Notes: generated by a model not told the origin, from the letters alone. A DNA stretch of 18,517 nt from DASZZY01 sp036260395 (GCA_036260395.1 DASZZY010000136.1:1-18517); one strand, 5' to 3'; shown: positions 1 to 7,774, counted from the stretch's first letter. Made by a program: numbers and translations.

Positions 1-1291
1 GCGCCGGCCACTCCATCTCGGTGCTCTGGTCCTCCGGCGGCCACACGGTCTCCCAGGAGTCACCCTGCAACTGGGCGACCTTGGACCGGTCGCCGTAGTA
101 GTTGTTCTCCTCGAGCCGGAACTCGACGGTTCCCCCGGTGGTGGTTTCGACCGGGTTGTTCTGCAGGTACTCGCAGATCGCGTCCTGCTCGAGGGACCCG
201 GCACCCTCCACACCGGCCACCAGGATGTCCCAGCCCATCCAGGACGCGGCGGCCTGCGTGGTGAACAGCGGGTAGGCGCCCTCCGCCTGCGCCCGCTCCG
301 CGAACTCGTCCGCGATCTCCTGGATCTCCGGGTCCTGCGCCTGAGGCATGGTGAGCTCGAACATCGACGCCAGCATGACGCCCTCGGCCGGCCCTCCCAT
401 CTCCTCGAGCGGTCCCGGGGCCGACCACAGGTAGAACTCGCCCTTCGGCCGGTAGTTCAACCCCTCCATGGCCTGGATCAGGTTCGCCGCGTCGAGGCCG
501 AGCCCGCCGACCCACAGGAAGTCCGGCTTCGCCTGGCGCACCCGAGCCGCCAGCGGACCGAAGTCGGCGATGTCCGTCGGGTATGCGACGTCGAGGACCA
601 CGTCGTAGCCGCGGTCCTTGGCCACCTGGACGGCCCCGCTAGCGTCCTGCGGGTCTCCCTCCTCCGTCCCGTAGGCGACGTAGTTCGAGCCGGGGAACTG
701 GTTGACGAGGAACCCGATGGTCTCCGGCGGGTCGTCGGTCGCCTCCAGCATGTCGAGGATGTCCGCCATGATGGTCTGGTTCGGGTACCGGCCCGAGCTC
801 CACGCGGGGAACGCGCAGTCGTAGCTATAGGCGTACGTGAGGCTGCCGGTGTGGTGCGGGATCACGTACCCGTGTCGCTCCGCCACCTGGAGGGCCGCGG
901 CGATCGTCCCGGTCCCGTAGGGACCCATCAGCAGGTCGACCTGCTCCTCGGTGATGAGGCGCTCGTACGCCGCGGCGGCCAGGTCCGGAGACGACTCGTC
1001 GTCGATGATCACGAACTCCACGGGCCGGCCGAGCAGGCCACCCGCCTCGTTCAATCGGTCGACGTACAGCTCGCCCGCGACCTTGTGGATCAGCCCGTTG
1101 GGAGCCAGGAAGCCCGTGAGCGAGAGGGAACCTCCGATCCGGATCGGCTCGCCCGACGGCTGTCCCGTCTCCCCGCCTTCGCCCTCGGTGGTCGTCCCTC
1201 CATCACCACCGCCGCACGCGGCGGCCACCAGCATCACCGCGAAGAGCAAGGACGCCCACGACAGTGATCGATACCTGCGGCGTGAACCCAT
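1..1291 (-). CDS. ABC transporter substrate-binding lipoprotein, branched-chain amino acid (LivJ-like) type, partial
   Basis: Extracellular binding protein of the Peripla_BP_6/LivJ family, which delivers amino acids, amides or small organic acids to a Liv-type ABC importer. The start is ATG at 1291, 3 nt after an AAGGAGGGG ribosome binding site. Residues 1-26 form a lipoprotein signal: basic MGSRRRYR, a hydrophobic stretch, then lipobox VAAAC with Cys26 as the lipidated residue. The mature part begins with a Gly/Thr/Glu-rich linker, then PIRIGGSLSLTGFLAPNG, the usual first strand and ligand loop, followed by LLMGPYGTGT and VGGLGLDAANLIQAM, both typical of the fold. The reading frame runs off the left edge after 430 codons, so the C-terminus is missing. 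Its permease and ATPase partners are not in the window and would lie to the left. The native ligand cannot be told from sequence; the family is broad and often serves aromatic or amide compounds. Confidence 0.93.
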   Translation of the reverse strand, partial: MGSRRRYRSLSWASLLFAVMLVAAACGGGDGGTTTEGEGGETGQPSGEPIRIGGSLSLTGFLAPNGLIHKVAGELYVDRLNEAGGLLGRPVEFVIIDDESSPDLAAAAYERLITEEQVDLLMGPYGTGTIAAALQVAERHGYVIPHHTGSLTYAYSYDCAFPAWSSGRYPNQTIMADILDMLEATDDPPETIGFLVNQFPGSNYVAYGTEEGDPQDASGAVQVAKDRGYDVVLDVAYPTDIADFGPLAARVRQAKPDFLWVGGLGLDAANLIQAMEGLNYRPKGEFYLWSAPGPLEEMGGPAEGVMLASMFELTMPQAQDPEIQEIADEFAERAQAEGAYPLFTTQAAASWMGWDILVAGVEGAGSLEQDAICEYLQNNPVETTTGGTVEFRLEENNYYGDRSKVAQLQGDSWETVWPPEDQSTEMEWPA

Positions 1292-1452
1292 CGGCCCCTC
1301 CTTCTCGGAACCCTTCCCGTCCCCGCTCCCGCCCCGAGCAACCGGGCTCCATTCCATCACGTCGCCGGGACCCCCGCTTCCGGGAGCGAGCCTCGCGCCT
1401 GCCCGGCCCCGCGCCCCGCCCCGCGGACGTTGCGTAAGGCTAAGCACGCCGT

Positions 1453-1489
1453 ATTGTCCCAGTAAACGGGGGATTTTCGCAAAGCCCCC
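1453..1489 (-). promoter_or_regulatory. Candidate promoter with hairpin/operator upstream of the LivJ-like gene
   Basis: On the minus strand a possible -35 TTGCGA (1477-1482) and -10 GACAAT (1453-1458) are separated by 18 bp, about 160 bp upstream of the lipoprotein start. Overlapping the -35 is an inverted repeat: GGGGG (1468-1472), A, TTT, loop TCGC, AAA, G, CCCCC (1485-1489), eight paired positions with a single A/G mismatch. It could be an operator or a hairpin in a leader RNA. The rest of 1292-1586 is GC-rich and shows nothing else I recognise. Promoter boxes are weak matches; the inverted repeat is seen directly. Confidence 0.35.
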
Positions 1490-1586
1490 CGGGGCGGTTC
1501 CCCGGCCTTCCGGCCCGCCTCGCGGGGCGGCGTCGACTCCCGCCTCGGGGAGGAAGAGAGTGAGCCCTCGGTCCGTAGGAGGAGCC

Positions 1587-2018
1587 GTGGCGGTTCACCC
1601 GGGGAGCCCTGCGGACGCTCGCCGGTTCGACGTGGCCCGCGCCAACCGACGCTCGGCGGATCCGGCTGCGCGCAGCGCGCATGGTCGCCCGGCATGGGTT
1701 CGGGTATCTGGGGCAGGCCCTCTCGTCGGCCGAGCTCATCGCTGTGCTGTGCACCGAGTTCTGGCGGCCCGGACGGGACCACTTCGTGCTCTCGCGGGCC
1801 ATTACGTCATCGCCGCGTATGCGATGGGGGTTGAGCTCGGGATGGTCTCGGAGACGGAGCTCGCCTTCTACGGCGAGAACGCATCCCGCCTGGACGCCAT
1901 CGGCACGGAGTCCTCGCCGGTGGCCGACATGACGTTCGGGTCGCTCGGGCAGGGTCTGTCGTGCGCGGTCGGGGTGGCGTTGGCGGATCAGCTCCGCGGC
2001 GTGGAAGCCGAGACCTAC
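1587..2018 (+). pseudogene. Transketolase N-terminal subunit fragment with two frameshifts, truncated
   Basis: The N-terminal half of a thiamine-diphosphate transketolase small subunit. GTG at 1587 lies 5 nt after AGGAGG (1577-1584). Frame 3 gives a start ending FDVARAN, then continuity moves to frame 1 (DARRIRLRAARMVARHGFG) near 1646-1648, where one C looks inserted in AACCGAC. Near 1795 it returns to frame 3: LS in frame 1 is followed by GHYVIAAYAMG, so one C of an LSPGH-coding stretch looks deleted. Recognisable motifs are DHFVLS, GHYVIAAYAMGVELG and the family signature FGSLGQGLS followed by VGVALADQLRG. Homology stops at about 2018, before the GDG diphosphate-binding motif, where M24 peptidase sequence begins in another frame. 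Roughly the first 140 of about 270 residues remain. The two indels compensate, so they could be old mutations or sequencing errors, but the truncation cannot be explained that way. Surely not a working transketolase. Confidence 0.8.
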
Positions 2019-2820
2019 GCCCATCGACGAGATCGCGCTGCTCGACCACGCCGCGGGGATGGTCGACGGGGTCTACGAAGAGCTCTACCAGTCCCTCCGC
2101 GCGGGGGTCAAAGAGAACCAGTGCGTGGCGCTCGTGAATCGCCTGCTCTACGAGATGGGGTCCGAGGAGGTCGAAGCGGTGAACGCCATCTCCGGGGAGC
2201 GGTGTAGCCCCCATCCCCACGTGTTCTCCGACCGCTTGATCCGGCAGTGGGACACCGCCTACTTCGACATCATCCACTCGTTCAACGGCTATCGGACCTG
2301 CTACTACCGGACGCTGAACGTGGGCGGCGCCAGCCCGGCCCAGCGGGAAGCCTACCGGCGGGCCCGCGAGTTCATCGACAACGCCATCGCGGAGGTCCGT
2401 CCGGGCGCCACGTCCGCCGACATCGTCCAGCACTTCCCGGCCGCGGGTGAGTTCGGGTACGGGTCGGAGGAGGAGGCCTTCGGGCTCCAGTACTGTCACG
2501 GGATCGGGTTGGGGCTGTGGGAGGCACCGCTGATGAGCCGCTTCCACTCCTTCGAGCATCCGGTGGAGCTCCAGGAGGGCATGGTCTTCGCACTGGAGAC
2601 GTACTGCCCGACCCCGGACGGATCGTCGGCGGCTCGCATCGAGGAGGAGGTCGTGGTGACCGCCACGGGTGCCCGCCTGCTGACCCGGTTCCCGGCCGAC
2701 GAGTTGCTGGTAGCCGGCGTCCGCTACTGGTCGGGGGCCGACTTCCCCGTCCCGGATTCCCTGGAGCGGACCGGGTTCTCGCAGGCCGTGCCCCGGCCGC
2801 CGGTACCCGCCGGCCCCTGA
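2014..2820 (+). pseudogene. M24-family (creatinase/prolidase-like) catalytic domain, N-terminally truncated
   Basis: Homology begins at about 2017 (TPIDEIALLDHAAGMVDG) directly at the transketolase breakpoint, without an initiation codon; the first in-frame ATG is 2059, which has no good ribosome binding site. From ATG 2059, 253 residues cover the pita-bread domain of M24 metallopeptidases/hydrolases. The usual first domain of two-domain creatinase/Xaa-Pro proteins is absent. Of the family metal ligands, Asp70 (FDIIHSFNGY) is present, the His of YCHGIGLG is present, and the Glu residues in FALET and IEEEVVV are present. The second Asp, normally in GYxSDxTRT, is Cys81 here (GYRTCYYRT). That Cys may mark a subfamily with altered or no metal chemistry. 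The domain could still fold if translated from 2059, so a functional short protein is possible, but a relic is likelier. It ends 241 bp before bicupin 1 on the same strand. Confidence 0.72.
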
Positions 2821-3002
2821 GGCGCGAGGGCCGCGCGCTCGGATCTTCGGCGGGGGCCTCCGGTGGATCACGCAATACCCTCGACGGCCGGGGACGCCGC
2901 TCCGCCTCGTGTTGCGTGCTGCTGAACCGGGCGTTAGTGGCGCACCCGGCTCCGTGCTGGCGAACGCCGTGAAGCGGCCAGGGCACCGGCGACCCGGCAC
3001 GG

Positions 3003-3031
3003 TTGCGGCCACCGGCGACGCTCCATAGAAT
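3003..3031 (+). promoter_or_regulatory. Promoter of bicupin 1
   Basis: TTGCGG (3003-3008), a 17-bp spacer and TAGAAT (3026-3031) precede an AAGGAGG site (3050-3056) and the TTG start at 3062. Start of transcription would be near 3038, giving a leader of about 25 nt. The rest of the 2821-3002 gap shows no gene that I can support. The -10 is a good match, the -35 only partial. Confidence 0.5.
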
Positions 3032-3061
3032 CGCGCCGATCTGCATCCGAAGGAGGTTCCC

Positions 3062-3955
3062 TTGCCCAGCTACCGCGTCGTCCGAGAGGCCGATCATCAG
3101 TTCAACGCCATTGATTCACCCGCCGGTTCCAAGGGCCTTTCGGTAGCGACGCTGATCAGCGAGAAGGACGGGTCGCACCACGTCGAGGTTTCCGTCTCCC
3201 AGCTGGAGCCGGGCGGAGAGGTGGGCGGTCACCTTCACCCCTTCGAGGAGTCGTTCTACATCCTCTCCGGCTCCGCGGTGCTGTCGATCGACGGCCGGCG
3301 CTATGCGCTTCGCACCGACGACTTCGGGTTCGTGCCGGTCTCGACCCCGCACGCCTGGAGCAATCCCCACGATGAGCCGGTCCGGTGGTACCGGATCCGC
3401 TCGCCCCAGCCCCGGCCCATCGGGGTCTCCCACGGGACCTTCCCGGTCCCGGGATACGAGGTCCCCTCCGAGGGCCGCGCCGTCAGCGAGGAGGACCCCG
3501 CAGCCCGGTTCGTCGGGCACTTCACCGACGCCGACCTGAACGCCCCGGGCCCGCTGTCGATGCCCGGCTACCACGGCCACAACATCCGCGACATCTCGGT
3601 GCGGATGATGGTCGACGACGTGCTGGGAGCCGTCCACCACACCCACTTCATGGTGCAGTTCAAGCCCCGCGAAGAAGAGGGGATGTCGGGGAGCGGACAC
3701 TTCCATGCCTTCGAGGAGGCCTACTTCCTCCTCCAGGGGACCGGCGAGACCATCCTGGAGGGCGAGCACTTCGACGTCGCCGCCGGCGACCTGGTATGGG
3801 TCAGCACGGGGTGCATGCACGCGTGGGTGAACCGGGGGTCGGGGCCACTCCGGTTCATCGAGCTCCAGGCTCCCCGGCCGCCGTTCTCGAACATGCTGTT
3901 CCTCGAGGGCCCGTGGGCCGACCTGGCCGAGCAGACGATCGGGGGCGCCTCCTAG
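3062..3955 (+). CDS. Bicupin protein 1 (two-domain cupin, function unknown)
   Basis: A 297-residue protein of two cupin barrels. The TTG start is supported by AAGGAGG ending 5 nt upstream; the sequence begins PSYRVVREADHQ. Barrel 1 has the metal motif His57, His59, Glu63 (GGHLHPFEES) and His97 (VSTPHAW). Barrel 2 has His213, His215, Glu219 (GHFHAFEEA) and His253 (GCMHAW). Both sites therefore keep a full three-His/one-Glu set. Bicupins of this length include (S)-ureidoglycine aminohydrolase-like proteins, and larger ones include gentisate-type dioxygenases, so a metal-dependent hydrolase, isomerase or dioxygenase on a small acid is plausible. It is a diverged paralogue of the bicupin at 8582-9484, sharing the HxHxFEESFY layout and the GFVPV-PHAW turn. 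It has its own promoter and is convergent with the acyl-CoA dehydrogenase gene. The specific reaction is unknown. Confidence 0.88.
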   Translation: MPSYRVVREADHQFNAIDSPAGSKGLSVATLISEKDGSHHVEVSVSQLEPGGEVGGHLHPFEESFYILSGSAVLSIDGRRYALRTDDFGFVPVSTPHAWSNPHDEPVRWYRIRSPQPRPIGVSHGTFPVPGYEVPSEGRAVSEEDPAARFVGHFTDADLNAPGPLSMPGYHGHNIRDISVRMMVDDVLGAVHHTHFMVQFKPREEEGMSGSGHFHAFEEAYFLLQGTGETILEGEHFDVAAGDLVWVSTGCMHAWVNRGSGPLRFIELQAPRPPFSNMLFLEGPWADLAEQTIGGAS

Positions 3956-3961
3956 CCGGAA

Positions 3962-3976
3962 GCGGAGCGCCTCCGC
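3962..3976. terminator. Stem-loop between convergent genes
   Basis: GCGGAG (3962-3967), loop CGC, CTCCGC (3971-3976): a perfect 6-bp stem in the 49-bp gap between the stops of bicupin 1 and acyl-CoA dehydrogenase. No T-run follows on either strand, so it is only a candidate bidirectional terminator. Confidence 0.4.
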
Positions 3977-4004
3977 GCGGCGGCCCCGGCGAAGACGCGC
4001 AAGA

Positions 4005-5177
4005 TCAGCCTCCGCCGCCGCTGGCCGAGGTGCCGCCGAGCAGCCCCCTGGCGATGACCAGCCTGAGGATGTCGTTGGTCCCCTCGCCGATCGCCATCAA
4101 CGGCGCATCGCGGTAAAGCCGCTCCACGTCCAGCTCGGTCGAGTACCCCATGGCGCCATGGATCCGCATGGACGTGAGCGCGCAGTCGATGGCCACCTCG
4201 GACGAGAACAGCTTGGCCATGCCGCTCTCCACGTCGGCCCGGGCGCCGGCGTCGATCCGCGACGCCGCCCACCACGTGAGCAGCCGGGCGGCGTTGATCT
4301 GCGTGGCCATGTCGGCCAGCTTCATCTTGACCGCCTGGAACTCGCTGATCGGCCGGCCGAAGGCCTGCCGATCCTTGGCGTAGGCCATGGCGGCGTCGTA
4401 CGCGGCCTGGGCGATCCCCACGCTCCGGCCGGCGATGTTGATCCTCCCGACCTCGAGCGCCGACAGCGCCTGCTGGAGCCCGCGCCCCTCCACGCCGCCG
4501 AGCAGGTTCCCGGCCGGCACCCGCACGTCGTCCAGGACGACCTCGCAGGTCTCCGGGCCCTTGTATCCGAGCTTGCCCAGGTCGCGGCTGACCGTGTAGC
4601 CGGGCGCGTCGGATTCGACGAGCAGGAGGCTCATCCCCCGGTGCGGAGGATCGGCGTCGGGATCCGTCTTCACCAGCACCGGAAGGGGGTTCGCGTGGCG
4701 GGCGTTGGTGATCCACATCTTGGTCCCCCGGACGACGTAGTCGTCGCCGTCGCGCCACGCCCGTGTGGTGATCCCCTGAAGGTCGCTCCCGGCGCCCGCC
4801 TCGGTGAGGCCGATCCCGGTCTGGCGCTTGCCCGACGCCAGCTCGGGCAGGAATCGCCGCTTCTGGTCCTCCGTCCCGTGGCGGTCGATCATCCAGCACG
4901 CCAGCGAGTGGCTGCCGATGACGCCCGACACGCCCATCCACCCCTTGGAGATCTCCTCGAAGATGACGGCCATCGAGACCATGTCGAGGTCCAGGCCGCC
5001 GTACGCCTGGGGGACGGTGATCCCGAACAGGCCCATCTCGCGCATGACGGCCACGATCTCCTCCGGATAGCGGTTCTCGTGCTCCCAGTCCCTGGCCACG
5101 GGACGGATCTGTGTGTCCACGAAGTCCCGGAGGACCTTCCGGAACATCCGCTGCTCTTCGTTCAGCTCGAAGTCCAT
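4005..5177 (-). CDS. Acyl-CoA dehydrogenase
   Basis: FAD-dependent alpha,beta-dehydrogenation of an acyl-CoA, passing electrons to electron-transfer flavoprotein. 390 residues, the normal length. ATG 5177 follows AGGAGA that overlaps the upstream stop codon; the protein opens MDFELNEEQRMFRKVLRDF, the usual helical N-domain. The middle domain has GIGLTEAGAGSDLQGI (FAD/substrate loop) and MWITNA. The C-domain has RQAFGRPISEFQAVK and IHGAMGYS. Glu365 in IGEGTNDI is at the position of the catalytic base in medium- and short-chain enzymes. The tail is Gly/Ser-rich. It is last in the operon, 9 nt after the CoA-transferase stop, so it probably oxidises the CoA ester made by that enzyme, supplying the enoyl-CoA for the MaoC hydratase. 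Chain length or branching of the substrate cannot be read from these motifs; dicarboxylyl-CoA, branched or aromatic acyl-CoA are all open. Confidence 0.95.
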   Translation of the reverse strand: MDFELNEEQRMFRKVLRDFVDTQIRPVARDWEHENRYPEEIVAVMREMGLFGITVPQAYGGLDLDMVSMAVIFEEISKGWMGVSGVIGSHSLACWMIDRHGTEDQKRRFLPELASGKRQTGIGLTEAGAGSDLQGITTRAWRDGDDYVVRGTKMWITNARHANPLPVLVKTDPDADPPHRGMSLLLVESDAPGYTVSRDLGKLGYKGPETCEVVLDDVRVPAGNLLGGVEGRGLQQALSALEVGRINIAGRSVGIAQAAYDAAMAYAKDRQAFGRPISEFQAVKMKLADMATQINAARLLTWWAASRIDAGARADVESGMAKLFSSEVAIDCALTSMRIHGAMGYSTELDVERLYRDAPLMAIGEGTNDILRLVIARGLLGGTSASGGGG

Positions 5178-5186
5178 CGCCGTCTC

Positions 5187-6425
5187 CTATTCGCTTCCGG
5201 CCGCCTCCGCGCCCACGCCGTCGAGGACCGATGCGCGGATGACGCCCTCCCGAGCCAGCCGCTCGACGGCGTCCGGCGGGTAGCCCAGGAGGTCCCGCAG
5301 CACGTACGTCACGTCCTCGTTGAGCCGCGGGGCCCGGCGATGATCCTCCCGCGGCTCACCCACGCGCACCGGCGTGGCGATGGAGCGCACGGTGCCGAAG
5401 CGCTCGTGCTCGGTCTCGACGATCATCCCCCGCTCGGCGACGGCCGGGTCGGCCAGGGTCTGCTCCACCGTCCACACCGGGGCGCAGGGCACGCGGGCGG
5501 CCGCCAGGACCTCGAGCCACTCGTCGGTCGTCCGGGTCGTGAAGATCTCGTCCAGGATGGCCACCAGCTGGTCGCGGTTGGTCCGCCTGCCCCCGAACTC
5601 GCGGAATCGCTCGTCCTCCGCGAGCTCCGGCCGGCCCACGGCCTCCGCCAGCCGCTGGAAGAACTTGTCTTTGGGACAGGCCACGACCATCCAGCCATCA
5701 GCGGTGGGGAAGTTCTGGAACGGGACCACGGACGGATGCGCCGACCGGGCCATCCGTCGCGGCTGGTAATCGCCGCTCAAGTGCCACGTCGCCTGGTAGG
5801 TCAGGAGGTTGATCGCCACGTCGTACAGGCTGATGTCGCAGTCCATCCCGACCCCGTCCCGGCCGGCGGCGTGGAGACCGGCCAGCAGGGCCATGGCCGC
5901 CACGTAGCCCGCGGAGTAGTCGACCAGGGACAGCCCCGACTTGGCGGGCGGCCCATCGGGCTCGCCGGTCAGGCTCATCCATCCGGCCATGCCCTGGAGC
6001 AAGTAGTCGTAGCCCGGCTGGTCCCGGCGCGACCCGACCATCCCGAACCCGCTCAGGGAGCAGCACACGATCCGGGGGTTGACGACCTTCAGGTCCTCGT
6101 ACCGGATCCGGAGGCGGGCCGGGACGTCGCCCCGGAGGTTCGAGTACACCGCGTCGGAGTGCCGGACCAGGTCCTCCAGCACCCGGCGGCCGGCGGGCAC
6201 GTCGATGTCCAGGGCCAGGCTCCGCTTGTTCCGGTTGAAGGTCTCGAAGAACAGGCTGTCCTCTCCCTCCTGGAACGGCGGGATGTACCGGCCAACGTCG
6301 CCTCCGCTCCGAGGGTCCTCGATCTTGATGACCTCCGCGCCGAGGTCCGCCAGGTGCACGGAGCCGAACGGCCCTGCGCCGTACTGCTCGATGGCCACGA
6401 CCCGCACGTCGCGGAGCGGCCTCAC
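5187..6425 (-). CDS. Class III CoA-transferase (CaiB/BaiF family)
   Basis: Moves CoA from a donor such as succinyl-CoA to a carboxylic acid through an aspartyl-CoA intermediate. GTG at 6425 is chosen because it overlaps the regulator stop as GTGA and immediately precedes the family start RPLRDVRVVAIEQYGAGP; longer upstream reading is only the regulator gene in another frame. 412 residues, typical of the family. Motifs: LADLGAEVIKIEDP (residues 25-38), FETFNRNKRSLALD (60-73), VCCSLSGFG (120-128) and catalytic Asp140 in PGYDYLLQGMAG. The C-terminal part carries WMVVACPKDKFFQRLAEAVG and a C-terminal NEDV motif. It is translationally coupled to the regulator and followed 9 nt later by the dehydrogenase. 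Relatives activate carnitine, bile acids, oxalate, benzylsuccinate, mesaconate or itaconate; with a MaoC hydratase of the mesaconyl/itaconyl kind in the same operon a C4-C5 dicarboxylate is an attractive guess, but only that. Confidence 0.94.
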   Translation of the reverse strand: MRPLRDVRVVAIEQYGAGPFGSVHLADLGAEVIKIEDPRSGGDVGRYIPPFQEGEDSLFFETFNRNKRSLALDIDVPAGRRVLEDLVRHSDAVYSNLRGDVPARLRIRYEDLKVVNPRIVCCSLSGFGMVGSRRDQPGYDYLLQGMAGWMSLTGEPDGPPAKSGLSLVDYSAGYVAAMALLAGLHAAGRDGVGMDCDISLYDVAINLLTYQATWHLSGDYQPRRMARSAHPSVVPFQNFPTADGWMVVACPKDKFFQRLAEAVGRPELAEDERFREFGGRRTNRDQLVAILDEIFTTRTTDEWLEVLAAARVPCAPVWTVEQTLADPAVAERGMIVETEHERFGTVRSIATPVRVGEPREDHRRAPRLNEDVTYVLRDLLGYPPDAVERLAREGVIRASVLDGVGAEAAGSE

Positions 6426-7255
6426 GGGCGCTTCCCGGCCGGCCCCTGGCCCGGGCCCCGGACCGCCCGGCGGGCCTCCACGTCGATCTCCTCGTACGTC
6501 GGGCGGAGGTTCTCGAGGTGCCGCTCCATCCGGGCCTTGGCGTCCGTCTCGCTTCCGTCCTCGATGGCGGCCAGGATGTCGCGATGGTCGCGGGCCACCC
6601 GCCGCCAGAACGCGGGCGGCGCCGCATCGCGGAGGAAGCGGGTCCGCAGGACCGAGAAGATGGGGCGGGTGATGACCGGGAGGACCATGTTCCCCGCGGC
6701 CTCCACGATCGTGATGTGGAACAGCAGGTTGCCCTCGAACAGGTGGGCCCGGGAGGCGTCGTCGCGCGCCGGGAAGCACGACCGCAGCGCGGTCAGGTGC
6801 TCCTCGGTGCGCCGCGCGGCGGCCAGCCCGGCGGCCGGGACCTCGAGGATCTCCCTGGCCTCCAGCAGATGGTCGACCGTCAGGTGCTCGGAGTCGCTGA
6901 GGAGCCCGAAGCTGGCCTCCAGGAAGTCGCTGACGTAGCGGGGCTCGGGGCGGGACACGAACGTCCCGCCGCCGGCGCCCCGGGCGGTGACGATGAGGTT
7001 CTGCGACGACAGGATGCGGAGGGCCTCGCGGACGGTGCTCCGGCTCGCCCCGAACATCTCCGTGAGCTCGGACTCGGTGGGCAGCCGCTCACCCGCGTTG
7101 ATCCGCCCCTCGAGGATCAGCTCTCGGAGCTGATCGGCCACCTGCTGGTACCCGGGGCGGACCTTGGCCACCGAGAGCGCACCGGGCCTCCCGGACGCGC
7201 CGGCCTGGGAGGAGGTCTTCGTCCGCGATGCCGTGGGGCCCCGCCGGCCGGGCAT
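6422..7255 (-). CDS. GntR-family transcriptional regulator, FCD (FadR) subfamily
   Basis: A DNA-binding repressor or activator that responds to an organic acid or acyl-CoA. 277 residues with a 28-residue Ser/Arg-rich N-terminal extension, then a winged helix-turn-helix (about 33-100) containing GERLPTESELTEMFGASRST and VREALRILSSQNLI, the GntR signature. The FCD domain (about 105-255) has LEAREILEVPAAGLAA, LLFHITIVEAAGN and MERHLENLRP, whose His residues match the metal-binding positions of the family. The ATG at 7255 shares its A with the MaoC stop (TGATG), and its own stop overlaps the next start (GTGA), so it is co-translated in the middle of its presumed target operon. That arrangement implies autoregulation. 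Candidate operators lie at the operon promoter (7775-7796) and at the importer promoter (12444-12451). Confidence 0.93.
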   Translation of the reverse strand: MPGRRGPTASRTKTSSQAGASGRPGALSVAKVRPGYQQVADQLRELILEGRINAGERLPTESELTEMFGASRSTVREALRILSSQNLIVTARGAGGGTFVSRPEPRYVSDFLEASFGLLSDSEHLTVDHLLEAREILEVPAAGLAAARRTEEHLTALRSCFPARDDASRAHLFEGNLLFHITIVEAAGNMVLPVITRPIFSVLRTRFLRDAAPPAFWRRVARDHRDILAAIEDGSETDAKARMERHLENLRPTYEEIDVEARRAVRGPGQGPAGKRP

Positions 7256-7761
7256 CAGTCACCCTCCTCCTCGATCGGCGACTCGGGCTCGGGGAACAGA
7301 TCCCGGGCCTCCGGAGCGTCCCGCCGGTAGGCCATGAACGACCGGACGAACGTCACGCATACCTTCCCGTCCTGGTTCAGGCCGCGCGTCCGGACCCGGA
7401 CGATGCCAGCGTGCGGGCGGGAGCGCGACGGGCGGACGTCCAGCACGTGGCTCTCGATCCACACCGTGTCTCCCACGAACAGCGGGTTCGGGAACCGGAT
7501 CTCTTCGAACCCCAGGTTGGCCACGGCGTTGTGGCTGGTCTCCAGGACGCTCATCCCGACGACCAGCCCCACGGAGAAGCCCGAGTTGACGAGGATCCGG
7601 CCGAACTCCGACCGCTCCGCGTAGGTCCGGTTGAAGTGCATCTGGTTCGTGTTGACGGTCAGCAGCGTGAACCAGGTGTTGTCCGCCTCCGAGATCGTCC
7701 GCCCGATCGAGTGGCGGATGACCTGGCCGGCCTCGAAATCCTCGAAGTAGGGTCCGAACAC
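7255..7761 (-). CDS. MaoC-like hydratase/dehydratase (mesaconyl-/itaconyl-CoA hydratase-like)
   Basis: A hot-dog fold hydratase that adds water to an enoyl-CoA. 168 residues. GTG 7761 follows GGGGAGG (7766-7772) by 4 nt and starts MFGPYFEDFEAGQVIRHSIG. The family core is SEADNTWFTLLTVNTNQMHF followed by NRTYAERSEFGRILVNSGF; the Asp of ADNTW and the His of QMHF correspond to the catalytic pair of R-type hydratases. The common HFD tripeptide reads HFN here. NTxxxHF plus EFGRxLVNSGF and VANLGFEEIRFPNPLFVGDT are the layout of mesaconyl-C1-CoA/beta-methylmalyl-CoA dehydratases and itaconyl-CoA hydratases. It is the first gene of the operon, directly under a strong promoter, and overlaps the regulator start by one base. 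It probably acts on the product of the acyl-CoA dehydrogenase. Exact substrate unresolved. Confidence 0.9.
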   Translation of the reverse strand: MFGPYFEDFEAGQVIRHSIGRTISEADNTWFTLLTVNTNQMHFNRTYAERSEFGRILVNSGFSVGLVVGMSVLETSHNAVANLGFEEIRFPNPLFVGDTVWIESHVLDVRPSRSRPHAGIVRVRTRGLNQDGKVCVTFVRSFMAYRRDAPEARDLFPEPESPIEEEGD

Positions 7762-7774
7762 GAAGCCTCCCCAA

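Noticed and set aside
951..2207. One 418-codon plus-strand gene across the binding-protein gene and the intergenic region
   Set aside because: Only the GHYVIAAY to ADQLRG part is real protein; the rest is antisense to the lipoprotein gene or a shadow of the M24 domain.
6426..6779. N-terminal extension of the CoA-transferase
   Set aside because: It is the GntR gene read in another frame; the family start begins right after GTG 6425.
4158..6938. A 926-codon plus-strand open frame, and similar long frames at 8018-9610 and 10651-12426
   Set aside because: They are antisense to clear enzyme genes, have low-complexity His/Arg/Gly/Pro composition and no domain; long antisense frames are expected in high-GC DNA.
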